DNA from: JBCCRH01 sp039208045
Lineage (GTDB): Bacteria; Bacteroidota; Bacteroidia; Chitinophagales; Saprospiraceae
DNA length: 14,045 nucleotides
Assembly: GCA_039208045.1 (NCBI GenBank)
Contig: JBCCRH010000121.1
Coordinates: 1-14,045 of the forward strand
Direction: 5' to 3'
Below are positions 6,929-14,045 of this stretch, piece by piece. Under the pieces are notes generated by a model that saw only the letters and a list, made by a program, of their open reading frames with translations, was not told where the DNA came from and searched no databases. The stretch's first letter is position 1. The number at the start of each line of letters is the position of its first letter. A program made the position numbers and the translations under genes.

Positions 6929-9900
6929 ATGGGTGTGACGACCAAAGCTATCAATTCATGCTATTTTTTTCTTAGTAAACTGTCATTAGCAGTGATAGCG
7001 CTGTTGTTGTCTCTAAATATGCAGGCTCAGGGGTGGGATTTCACCTATGGTGCCGGAAAAACCGACGAAGGCCGAGTAGTACTTCAGACGCGTGACTTAG
7101 GCTACTTGGCAATAGGAATTAGCGAATCTTTTGGCGAAGACAATGACTTTGATATTTATGCAGTCCGCACCGATGTGGATGGCACAGAAATCTGGTCAGA
7201 TGTCTTCGACGAAGGAATTAAAGAAAATGCAGCCGATGCCATTGAGCTACCCAATGGCAGTGTGCTTATTGTAGGGGACATTGAACAAGCATTTGGCGAC
7301 GCGCCGAACATCTATTTATTACAAATTTCTAAGGAAGGTAAGCAAGAGTGGAGCCGCGTGATTGATGTAGATCAAGAGGAGCGGGCAAGTGCCATTGTGC
7401 CAACTAATGATGGCGGATTTGCTATAATTGGTCGCACAATGAATGCCAGCGGTGACTATGATATACTAGTACAGAAGGTTAGTCAGGCTGGAGAACCACT
7501 AGAAAGATACGTTTACCAGCTTTTCGAAGACACAGATGAACTAGGTGTAGGAATCGTAACGATTGATGACGATCTCATACTTGCTGCAAACTTTGATAAC
7601 CCTGACGCGCCGACTACCAACAAGGATACGGATATCATGCTTATCCGAGTGGATGCAGCAGGTGAGCAAGTCTGGTCTAAGAGGATATCCGAAACTTTTG
7701 AGGGAGTTTACCTGGAAGATCGTGTTTTTGATCTTCAAAAAACAGCAGATAATGAATTACTCGTTGTCGGGCACCAAGGAGAAGCCATTGTTGCCAACTT
7801 TGATCAGATAGATGCTTACGTTGGGAAATTTGATTCTTCTGGTGAGCAATTGTGGGCAACTAGTTTTGGAGGGGAGCAGCGCGAAGAGATCAGAGCTGGT
7901 GTAGTATTAGCTGATGGCTCTATTGTTACGGCTGGATTTATTGATTTGGTACAGCATGGTGATCTGTTGCTAAGCAAGTTTTCACCAGATGGTGATTTGA
8001 TGTGGAATAGACACCTTGGAGGAGAAGATCAATTAGAGGATATCAGCGGAATTGCTGCAACGCAAGATGGAGGGTTTATTGTAACTGGATACAACGCCCT
8101 AGTTGGTGCTAGCTTTAACGACCTCATCCTAATGAAAGTGGATGGTAATGGAAATACACTAAGTAGTATTTTAAGAGGAAGAATATTTGTGGACGATGGC
8201 GGTACAGATTGTGGGTATGATCTTGGAGAAGAGTTGCTAGAAGGATGGTTGATAGAGGCTAAGAGTGAAGATTTGACTTATTTTGCTGCTTCTGATGCGA
8301 ATGGAAGATATGAGATTTTAGTGGACACAGGTACTTATGAATTGTCAGTATTATCTATTAATGATTATTGGGAGCCTTGTATCGAGAGTTACAATAATAT
8401 TTCAGTCACAGAGTTTTACGATACTACCAATCTAGATTTTCCAATTTTTGAGGGCATTGATTGTCCGTACATGGAGGTCGATATTTCTACTCCTTTCTTA
8501 GCAGTATGTTCAGATATTGATTACTCAGTCGATTATTGTAATCTGGGTACTGCACCAGCTCTGGGAGCTTACATAGAAGTGATATTAGATGAAGAGTTAA
8601 CATATTTGGACAACAGCCTGGGAGTTACCCCAACGATCACTGACAGTTTATATTTATTCCCAATTGGGAATGTGGCTTCTAACGAATGTGGAAGTTTCGA
8701 GATCTACACTTCCCTTCCCTGTAGTGGTATTGCATCGGGTCAGTCAGCTTTCGCTAAAGCACAAATTTTTCCGGATACCATCTGTATCCCGACCGACCCT
8801 AATTGGGATGGTGCTAATATTGGAGTAAATGGTTGGTGTGCTGTAGATTCTGTAAAATTTGTCGTAACAAATCTTGGATCTGACCTGAGCCTCGATGAGG
8901 GAGAAGAGCTAGATTATATTGTTACTCAAGACGATATTATCGTATTTATCAGAAGTTATAATGAGCTAGAGTCTTCCGAAATGCTACAAGTTGGTCTTCC
9001 AAACGATGGCTCCACCTACCGTATTATTGCAGAGCAATCACCAGGTCACCCAAGTAGTAACTTCCGTACGGTGGCAATAGAAGGATGTGTAGAAGGAGAT
9101 AATGGCAGCGAAGACATTTCAACAGGATTTGTAACGATGTTTCCTGAAGACGATCAGGAACCCACTATATCAACAGATGTACAAGAAATTATCAGTTCCG
9201 AGACGCCAATACTTTTGAGAGGCTATCCCAAAGGGTATGGAGACTTCGGTTCCATTACCCCTAATACCGATATTACATACAATTTATTCTTTAGAAATAT
9301 CGGAACTGATACAATCAGTAGAGTGGTGATTCGAGATACCCTATCGCCAAACTTAGATATTACATCAATCACTCCGGGGGCGAGCAGCCATCCATATGAG
9401 TTTGAGGTGTATGATTCTGGGGTATTAAAATTCACCTTTACTGATATTACGCTCTTACCAGGCAGCAGCACAGCGGAGGCTTCGACCCAAGGATTCGTAA
9501 AATTCCGAATTGCCCAAAAACCGGATAATCCGATTGGGACGATCATCGAAAACAGTGCTGCTGTCTTTTTTGACTATCAAGTACCTCAACAGACCAACAC
9601 GGTGCTACATACTGTAGACTGTGAAGATTTGTTGAATCCTGATCCAGCACAGATGTGCTTAGATACTGGAAGCATCATCAGTACGACATATGTTCCAAAT
9701 CAGGAGGTAACAACAATAAAAGTTCTGCCCAATCCGTTTAATGAGTCCACAGTGATTCAACTGGAAGGCAAGGACTTCAATCAGCTGAGCTTCAGTATGT
9801 TCGATATGACGGGAAGAGTAGTTCAGCAACGACAGTACAATGGAAATTTACTTGTGGTTACTCGTGATAATTTACCAGCCGGAGTTTACATTTTTAAACT

Positions 9901-9949
9901 TGTATCTGAAGGACAATTGATCGGCAGCGGTAAGTTATTCATACGATAA
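6929..9949 (+). CDS. Exported multidomain protein with propeller-like repeats and T9SS type A sorting domain
   Basis: Large secreted or cell-surface protein, 1006 residues from the chosen ATG. A signal peptide (about 1-33, hydrophobic core LAVIALLLSLNMQA) is followed by seven units of about 50-55 residues (to ~411). Each has a GGFxIxG-type strand and a D-I-x-L-x-K-x-D-x-x-G-x-x-x-W motif, consistent with a seven-bladed beta-propeller. Next comes a SdrD_B/carboxypeptidase-regulatory-like domain (about 413-505), then Cys-containing beta regions, a DUF11/DUF7619-like domain (about 765-898, with FRNIGTDTISRVVIRDTL), and a T9SS sorting domain (932-1006, VLPNPFNESTVIQL to SGKLFIR) that directs export by the type IX system and is removed or anchored at the surface. 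The longer start at 6893 abuts the promoter-like box and adds 12 polar residues, so 6929 is preferred. Ligand and role are unknown; adhesion or carbohydrate contact is possible. Confidence 0.9.
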   Translation: MGVTTKAINSCYFFLSKLSLAVIALLLSLNMQAQGWDFTYGAGKTDEGRVVLQTRDLGYLAIGISESFGEDNDFDIYAVRTDVDGTEIWSDVFDEGIKENAADAIELPNGSVLIVGDIEQAFGDAPNIYLLQISKEGKQEWSRVIDVDQEERASAIVPTNDGGFAIIGRTMNASGDYDILVQKVSQAGEPLERYVYQLFEDTDELGVGIVTIDDDLILAANFDNPDAPTTNKDTDIMLIRVDAAGEQVWSKRISETFEGVYLEDRVFDLQKTADNELLVVGHQGEAIVANFDQIDAYVGKFDSSGEQLWATSFGGEQREEIRAGVVLADGSIVTAGFIDLVQHGDLLLSKFSPDGDLMWNRHLGGEDQLEDISGIAATQDGGFIVTGYNALVGASFNDLILMKVDGNGNTLSSILRGRIFVDDGGTDCGYDLGEELLEGWLIEAKSEDLTYFAASDANGRYEILVDTGTYELSVLSINDYWEPCIESYNNISVTEFYDTTNLDFPIFEGIDCPYMEVDISTPFLAVCSDIDYSVDYCNLGTAPALGAYIEVILDEELTYLDNSLGVTPTITDSLYLFPIGNVASNECGSFEIYTSLPCSGIASGQSAFAKAQIFPDTICIPTDPNWDGANIGVNGWCAVDSVKFVVTNLGSDLSLDEGEELDYIVTQDDIIVFIRSYNELESSEMLQVGLPNDGSTYRIIAEQSPGHPSSNFRTVAIEGCVEGDNGSEDISTGFVTMFPEDDQEPTISTDVQEIISSETPILLRGYPKGYGDFGSITPNTDITYNLFFRNIGTDTISRVVIRDTLSPNLDITSITPGASSHPYEFEVYDSGVLKFTFTDITLLPGSSTAEASTQGFVKFRIAQKPDNPIGTIIENSAAVFFDYQVPQQTNTVLHTVDCEDLLNPDPAQMCLDTGSIISTTYVPNQEVTTIKVLPNPFNESTVIQLEGKDFNQLSFSMFDMTGRVVQQRQYNGNLLVVTRDNLPAGVYIFKLVSEGQLIGSGKLFIR
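7034..8161 (+). repeat. Seven protein-level propeller-like repeats
   Basis: Seven units within the exported protein carry a conserved D-x-x-x-x-K/R-x-D/S-x-x-G-x-x-x-W block, for example NDFDIYAVRTDVDGTEIW, TDIMLIRVDAAGEQVW and GDLLLSKFSPDGDLMW. The third unit lacks the Trp and the last ends in GNTLSS. Each block follows a strand such as GGFAIIG or GGFIVTG. The DNA of the units is diverged, so this is an old repeat. Confidence 0.65.
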
Positions 9950-9969
9950 TCATAATCCCATAGACTGAT

Positions 9970-9999
9970 GGTTCCTTGCCTTAAAAGCGGCAAGGGGCC
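9970..9999 (+). terminator. Strong hairpin after exported protein 1
   Basis: GGTTCCTTGCC (9970-9980) pairs with GGCAAGGGGCC (9989-9999) over 11 positions (two G-U) around an eight-base loop, 20 bases after the stop codon. It is followed by TCCCTTTAAA, a weak U tract, so termination or 3'-end protection is likely. Confidence 0.7.
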
Positions 10000-10039
10000 T
10001 CCCTTTAAAAAAATAGAAAAAAAGGAACTTTCAAGATAT

Positions 10040-10135
10040 TAAATTTGTTTTTTAAGAATTAGGTCGTCTTATTTTTTCATGAGATTATGATTTGTTATTA
10101 GCGAGAGGCCGCGTCTGGATGACGCGGCTTTTTTT
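10040..10135 (+). ncRNA. Possible short RNA between two terminators
   Basis: TAAATTTG at 10040-10047 matches the TAnnTTTG box exactly and is preceded by A-rich DNA (about 10005-10024) but by no clear TTG element. A transcript starting near 10052 would end at the strong terminator at 10108-10135 and be about 80 bases long. No open frame of note lies inside. This is an inference from signals only; the box could be chance in AT-rich DNA and the second hairpin merely a backup terminator. Confidence 0.25.
10108..10135 (+). terminator. Rho-independent terminator (GCCGCGT hairpin plus seven T)
   Basis: GCCGCGT (10108-10114) and ACGCGGC (10122-10128) form a perfect 7-base stem with a seven-base loop, followed at once by seven T (10129-10135). 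The T tract is on the plus strand only, so it serves plus-strand transcription; for the minus-strand gene ending at 10146 it would be a hairpin without a U tail. Confidence 0.8.
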
Positions 10136-10145
10136 GATCCTACCC

Positions 10146-11552
10146 TCAAGCAGAGGACAACTGACTCAGCAACCACTCCCGCTCTGCGATATACTTTGCA
10201 GCTTCCACCTCTTGCCTCAATTTCTCCTTACCCTCCTTGTCAAAAAGGGGCAGTTCTAATATTTTCCGCGTCATTTTAATGGTATTGAGATAATTCTCCT
10301 TGTGATAGCCCATTACCTTTTTGCGGCGCAAAAAGGCTCGCATTGCCTCTAGGTGTGCTTCGAGTAAGTCGAAGTGATTCAGCTCAAAGAAAATCTTGAG
10401 CATCACTGTTTTTGCCGACAGGTTGAGCAGTAAGTCCTTGTAGTTAGCCTGTTGGAGCAAGCCCAGCGCATGGTCATAATTTTTTTGGCTATAAGCCAAA
10501 CGGGCAAGGCAAAAGCTGTGCATGCTTTCGCGGAAGGCAGGCTCTAGCTTTCGGGTGTAGGTATCCAAAAAATAGGCCACCCAGTCGTACTCTTTTACGA
10601 TTAAACCCAGCGTAACAACATTCTGGTAGGTAAAACGAGAAAGCTGCCCTTCGGTCAGTAGATATCCTTTTTCTAAGCCGTTGCGGTACAGGTCGAGCAA
10701 ATCGGTAACATATGCTTTAGAGCCTTCATTGTAGTCGCGCAAGCAAAAATTGATCGCAAAGAGGTACAGGTCGCGTATTTCCCCATCTGGGAAATTACCA
10801 TCATAGTCGAAAATAAGCTGTTTGAAGGAAGCAAAATGCTGGGCAGCATCAGGGCCACGCAAGGTGAAATAACAGTGGTAATAAACAGCAATAGCTGGAA
10901 CCGCTGTCAATGTTTTTCGCTCGACATATTTTAGTAATTCAGGAAGCATACCAAAATCGTACTCTGTGTTATATACCGCTTGGTGCGAAATGGCATAGCA
11001 CGTCTGGCGTAACTTTTGGCTCAGGTAAGCAATATCCAGCGTATTACTGATTTCTTGTAAATTTAGCGCATTGACCCGCTTGCGTGAAGCTTGGTAGTTA
11101 TACTGTTCTAGCTGTAGCTGATAGCTTTTCTCATAGTATTCTGCATTGTGATGAGGGTTGCTATGCAATACCGATTCAGCTGATCGGTAGGCGCGCTCAA
11201 ATTGCTTGTACAGTTGCCGCTGGCGATAGATTTGGGTGAGTCGGGTTCTGACCGTTGTTTCATCTGCAAAAAAGGACTGCTGAATGAGCGCCTGCTCGAT
11301 TAACTTTAAAAGATAACTCATGCAAACCCGCATTCTATTATCTGCATACGGCTCAGGGCCAAATAGTTTTCTAAATGCTTGTTCTTTACTCGGGATCACA
11401 TTGCTCTGCCACAAGCACTCATCAAGGTAGTCATAGAGCTTGGTTACTTCTGCTCGCCGATTAAAAAAAGGCGAACGGACGACCTTCGTTAGCATCCGTC
11501 GCTCTTTATTATCTAGACTTAGCATTAAATCGACTAATAGCGTGTTTTTCAT
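10146..11552 (-). CDS. Unrecognised ~468-residue helical protein, paralog 2
   Basis: Paralog of the protein encoded at 5330-6739, with the same length to within one residue and collinear throughout. Shared landmarks: SPFFNRR (27-33), KLRQTC (180-185), PAIAVYY (219-225), RDLYLFAIN (260-268), LSRFTYQN (304-311), KEYDW (320-324), RRKKVMGYHK (409-418) and a C-terminal EREWLL. There is no signal peptide, membrane segment or catalytic motif that I can see; it is probably a soluble helical-repeat protein with a protein-binding or regulatory role, which is inference. It is divergent from the exported-protein gene starting at 11716, with 163 bases between start codons, repeating the layout of the first copy (189 bases). 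The ATG is preceded by AT-rich DNA without a clear ribosome binding site. I find no exact TAnnTTTG box in front of it. Confidence 0.85.
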   Translation of the reverse strand: MKNTLLVDLMLSLDNKERRMLTKVVRSPFFNRRAEVTKLYDYLDECLWQSNVIPSKEQAFRKLFGPEPYADNRMRVCMSYLLKLIEQALIQQSFFADETTVRTRLTQIYRQRQLYKQFERAYRSAESVLHSNPHHNAEYYEKSYQLQLEQYNYQASRKRVNALNLQEISNTLDIAYLSQKLRQTCYAISHQAVYNTEYDFGMLPELLKYVERKTLTAVPAIAVYYHCYFTLRGPDAAQHFASFKQLIFDYDGNFPDGEIRDLYLFAINFCLRDYNEGSKAYVTDLLDLYRNGLEKGYLLTEGQLSRFTYQNVVTLGLIVKEYDWVAYFLDTYTRKLEPAFRESMHSFCLARLAYSQKNYDHALGLLQQANYKDLLLNLSAKTVMLKIFFELNHFDLLEAHLEAMRAFLRRKKVMGYHKENYLNTIKMTRKILELPLFDKEGKEKLRQEVEAAKYIAEREWLLSQLSSA

Positions 11553-11643
11553 TAATTTATTAAAAAATATATTTGTTTTACAAATTATGTATGAATGTGT
11601 TGAAATTAATGATTTAAAATGGAATTATAGCATTTATTTCTTT

Positions 11644-11696
11644 ACAAATGCCATTAATTGTCTTTGTGTAAGGGGCTGAATTGGTACATTTTTGTA
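11644..11696 (+). promoter_or_regulatory. Candidate promoter of exported protein 2 (shared 53-base element)
   Basis: ACAAATGCC (11644-11652), TTGTC-T-TTGT (11658-11667) and ACATTTTTGTA (11686-11696) repeat the element at 6840-6892 with identical spacing, while the bases between differ. TTTG at 11663-11666 lies 20 bases before CATTTTTG (11687-11694), and TACATTTT also fits the TAnnTTT core. The ATG follows 19 bases later. Confidence 0.6.
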
Positions 11697-11715
11697 TCAA
11701 GAAAAATAAAGTCTC

Positions 11716-14045
11716 ATGAAAGAAATAGTTAACATGTTTATCAAGCAATTATTCTTATTAATCCTCTGCTGTGCAAGTACCTGGAGTACTGCTCAATCAG
11801 AGATTACCCTTACCTGTCCACCCACACAGCGGTTTTGCGCTGATGTAGGAACGTGCAGTGCTGACGTTTACGTCAATGGACCCATCGCCGCCACCACTTG
11901 CGCAGATACCTTGCTAACCTTCGAATATTCTTTCGATGGACAAGATTATACGGACATACCTGCCAATGGTACGCCGCTACCTTTTTCAGCGGGAGTGTAC
12001 AATTTTATTTTCCGCGTTAGCGACAATTGCGGGACGGTGGCAGAGTGCGAGAGCATCATAGAAGTGGTGGACTGTCCTGCTCTTGTTAATACGTCCTGCC
12101 AAGATTTGCCGGCAAATTTTGATCCCAATAATATTTCGCAGCTTCAACAACTAGTGGGGCTGCCCGATTTCCCATGTGCTAGCGGGTCGGCTGTTGAGTT
12201 AGCTCCAATAGTAAATAATTTTGACTGTGGAGCAGGGCAGCTGACCCGACAATTTGAAGTAAGCTACCCCGCATTGGGAGGCCCCGCGGCTGTTGTAGTA
12301 TTCCAGACAGTAACGATTGAAAATGTGCAGAACTATGCCATCAAGTTCCCACAAGACACGCAACAGGCCTTTGGGATACCCATTCCAGAAGAAATTGTAC
12401 TGGAAGCCTCTGGCTGCGATATTCTAGCGGCTTCATTTGAGGACGAATATCTGGCAGTGGCTGGGGAGGAGTGCCTAGTCCTAAGTCGCACCTACCGCGT
12501 GGTCAATTGGTGTGAATACGGAGGAGATGCTGACCCAATCGTGGTGGATCGCGATGAAGATTGCGATGGCCTACCAGGCGACGAGGATATCTGGGTGATG
12601 GTACGCCCCGATGGAGGTACCTACTACGACCGAGATAATGATGAAACTAACGCTATACCTGCCGCACTTACTAAAGCAGATAGCTGCGATGGATTTGCTA
12701 ATCCTACTGGTTATTGGCTAAGCTCATTCATAGATCCAACAATCGAATCAGTGGGATATTGGGAATATACACAGTTTATCACCATAACCGGAGGTAGCGG
12801 GGATCCAATCATCCAGATTACTACCCCTTCCAACATTTGTGCTAGTGATGATTGTCCGCTTTTTTCTACTATCGACTTTGCAGCAGTAGCTTGTCCATTG
12901 CTCGATAATAGCGCTGTTGAGTTACGTATTGACTTAGACAATGATGGTAGCATAGAGGAAGTGTTTACTGGTGCTGATTTAGAGGGTAATTCACCCAACT
13001 TTTCTGTTCCGTACGCTTTCCCTATTGGTTCCCATCGGGTAGAAGTAGCGGTCAATGTAGATGGACAACCAGAGCAACTGGCTGATAAAGTGATTGAAGT
13101 AACCCCCTGTGGCCCACCTGCTGCTACATGTATAGCGAATGTAACAGCAACCTTTGCTCCCCTGGATCCGCCTGAAGATATTGATGGAGATGGTGACCTT
13201 GACGTAGGAAAGATAGAGATATTTGCAGGTGACCTCTTGCTCACTAATCCTGTTGATCTCTGCGGACAAGATTTAAGCGTTTCTATCAATAAAGTGGGGG
13301 AACTACCTAATAGTACGCAAAGTTCTCTTGTCCTTACTTGTGATGATATAGGATTGGTACCCGTACAAATTTACATTTGGGATGATCGCTTTAATCCCGA
13401 TGCCGTACAGCCAGATGGTACCGTAGGCGGGCCTAACTACGAATTTTGCGAAAGCACCATCACCGCCATTGATGTGTTGGATGTCTGCTCTGTTGATCCA
13501 CCAGTAGATGAGGGGCGTAATTATGGAATTAAATTTCCCAAAGATATAGAGCAGCCCTTCGGAACACCGGTTGCTAATGGCGTCATGGTGGAGGGAGAAT
13601 CCGATTGTGATATACTAGCCGTCTCTTATGAAGACGAATACTTGAGTGTATTAGATGGTGGATGTCTAGTAATGGAGCGGACATTCACTGTGCTCAACTG
13701 GTGTGAATACGATGGAAGTACAAATCCTATAGTGGTGGGTCGTGATGAGGATTGCGATGGCCTACCTGGTGATGAAGATATTTGGGTATTAGTACGCCCA
13801 AATGGAGCCACTTACTATGATCGCGATAATGATGAAACCAATGCAATACCCGCTGCTTTTGCGAAAGCAGATAGCTGCGATGGATTCTTTAACCCGGAAG
13901 GTCGATGGCTAAGCTCCTTTATTGACCCAAGTATTAGCTCAGTGGGCTACTGGCAATACACCCAGCTGATTAGCTTTACAGAAGATGTTACCGGCACTCC
14001 AATTATTCAAATTAATACGCCATCCAGCATCTGTGCAGGAGATGA
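11716..14045 (+). CDS. Large exported Cys/Asp-rich repeat protein, 3' end beyond window
   Basis: Open from ATG 11716 to the window edge without a stop: at least 776 residues. The N-terminus has a signal peptide (about 1-27, core FIKQLFLLILCCASTW, ending STAQ); the ATG at 11734 is an alternative that keeps it. An HYR/Ig-like region follows (about 30-125, RVSDNCGTVAECESIIEV). Two long repeats (206-378 and 602-776) share about 120 of 175 aligned residues, including six conserved Cys. Between them are acidic loops of calcium-binding type (DLDNDGSIEE at 406-415, DIDGDGDLD at 488-496) and another beta-rich domain. Proteins of this style are common as giant surface or secreted proteins in Saprospiraceae and often end in a T9SS or gliding-type tail, which would lie outside the window. 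Expected to be extracellular; function unknown, adhesion or matrix likely. Confidence 0.85.
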   Translation, partial: MKEIVNMFIKQLFLLILCCASTWSTAQSEITLTCPPTQRFCADVGTCSADVYVNGPIAATTCADTLLTFEYSFDGQDYTDIPANGTPLPFSAGVYNFIFRVSDNCGTVAECESIIEVVDCPALVNTSCQDLPANFDPNNISQLQQLVGLPDFPCASGSAVELAPIVNNFDCGAGQLTRQFEVSYPALGGPAAVVVFQTVTIENVQNYAIKFPQDTQQAFGIPIPEEIVLEASGCDILAASFEDEYLAVAGEECLVLSRTYRVVNWCEYGGDADPIVVDRDEDCDGLPGDEDIWVMVRPDGGTYYDRDNDETNAIPAALTKADSCDGFANPTGYWLSSFIDPTIESVGYWEYTQFITITGGSGDPIIQITTPSNICASDDCPLFSTIDFAAVACPLLDNSAVELRIDLDNDGSIEEVFTGADLEGNSPNFSVPYAFPIGSHRVEVAVNVDGQPEQLADKVIEVTPCGPPAATCIANVTATFAPLDPPEDIDGDGDLDVGKIEIFAGDLLLTNPVDLCGQDLSVSINKVGELPNSTQSSLVLTCDDIGLVPVQIYIWDDRFNPDAVQPDGTVGGPNYEFCESTITAIDVLDVCSVDPPVDEGRNYGIKFPKDIEQPFGTPVANGVMVEGESDCDILAVSYEDEYLSVLDGGCLVMERTFTVLNWCEYDGSTNPIVVGRDEDCDGLPGDEDIWVLVRPNGATYYDRDNDETNAIPAAFAKADSCDGFFNPEGRWLSSFIDPSISSVGYWQYTQLISFTEDVTGTPIIQINTPSSICAGD
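12331..12849 (+). repeat. Long intragenic repeat, copy 1 (173 residues)
   Basis: Begins NYAIKFP and ends NICASD. It contains NWCEY, RDEDCDGLPGDEDIWV and TYYDRDNDETNAIPAA, all found again in copy 2 at 1188 bases' distance. Six Cys are conserved between the copies, consistent with disulfides in an exported domain. Confidence 0.9.
13519..14043 (+). repeat. Long intragenic repeat, copy 2 (175 residues, reaches window edge)
   Basis: Begins NYGIKFP and reaches SICAGD two bases before the window ends. In the two best conserved blocks almost every DNA difference from copy 1 is synonymous, so the copies are old and under protein-level selection rather than a recent duplication or assembly artefact. 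More copies may lie beyond the edge. Confidence 0.9.

Noticed and set aside
11569..11585. Short palindrome ATTTGT-TTT-ACAAAT before the second helical gene as an operator
   Set aside because: The region is strongly AT-rich, the stem is only six bases, and no matching palindrome is found before the first helical gene.
12711..13289. A 192-codon open frame on the minus strand
   Set aside because: It lies wholly opposite the exported repeat protein, is Ser/Pro-rich low-complexity when translated, and has no recognisable domain; it is a shadow of the real gene.
12331..14043. Repeat copies as an assembly duplication or a CRISPR-like array
   Set aside because: There are only two copies seen, 1188 bases apart, with many synonymous differences; this is an old in-frame protein domain repeat.

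Overview
The window looks like chromosomal DNA of a Bacteroidota bacterium, most likely of the Saprospiraceae/Lewinella group. The grounds are a C-terminal type IX secretion (T9SS) sorting domain, HYR-like and Asp/Cys-rich repeat proteins typical of that group, promoter-like boxes of the Bacteroidota TAnnTTTG kind, and no clear Shine-Dalgarno sequences. It holds eight protein-coding genes, the last cut by the window edge. I see no tRNA, rRNA, CRISPR array or insertion sequence.

Left part (1-5328): on the minus strand, a Fe(II)/2-oxoglutarate-type cupin/JmjC protein is followed, after a terminator-like hairpin, by a small YkoF/thiamine-binding-like protein and a class V aminotransferase-fold PLP enzyme whose start overlaps the preceding stop (TAATG). 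A 454-base divergent intergenic region separates the cupin gene from ftsK on the plus strand. FtsK is a complete DNA translocase with four membrane segments, a linker, Walker A and B motifs and a gamma domain.

Right part (5330-14045) is the most interesting. A two-gene module occurs twice in a row. Each copy has a minus-strand gene for a ~469-residue, apparently all-helical protein of a family I do not recognise, divergent from a plus-strand gene for a large exported protein. The two helical proteins are almost gapless paralogs. The exported proteins are of different architecture: one is a predicted seven-unit propeller plus DUF11/DUF7619-like domains and a T9SS tail, the other carries two ~175-residue Cys/Asp-rich repeats. 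Yet their promoter regions share a 53-base arrangement: ACAAATGCC, then TTGTCnTTGT, then ACATTTTTGTA, at identical spacing. This suggests one duplicated, co-regulated unit, possibly a surface or secreted product with a dedicated cytoplasmic partner. That functional link is inference.

Two strong hairpins follow the first exported-protein gene. A TAnnTTTG box lies between them, which leaves room for a short RNA of about 80 bases.
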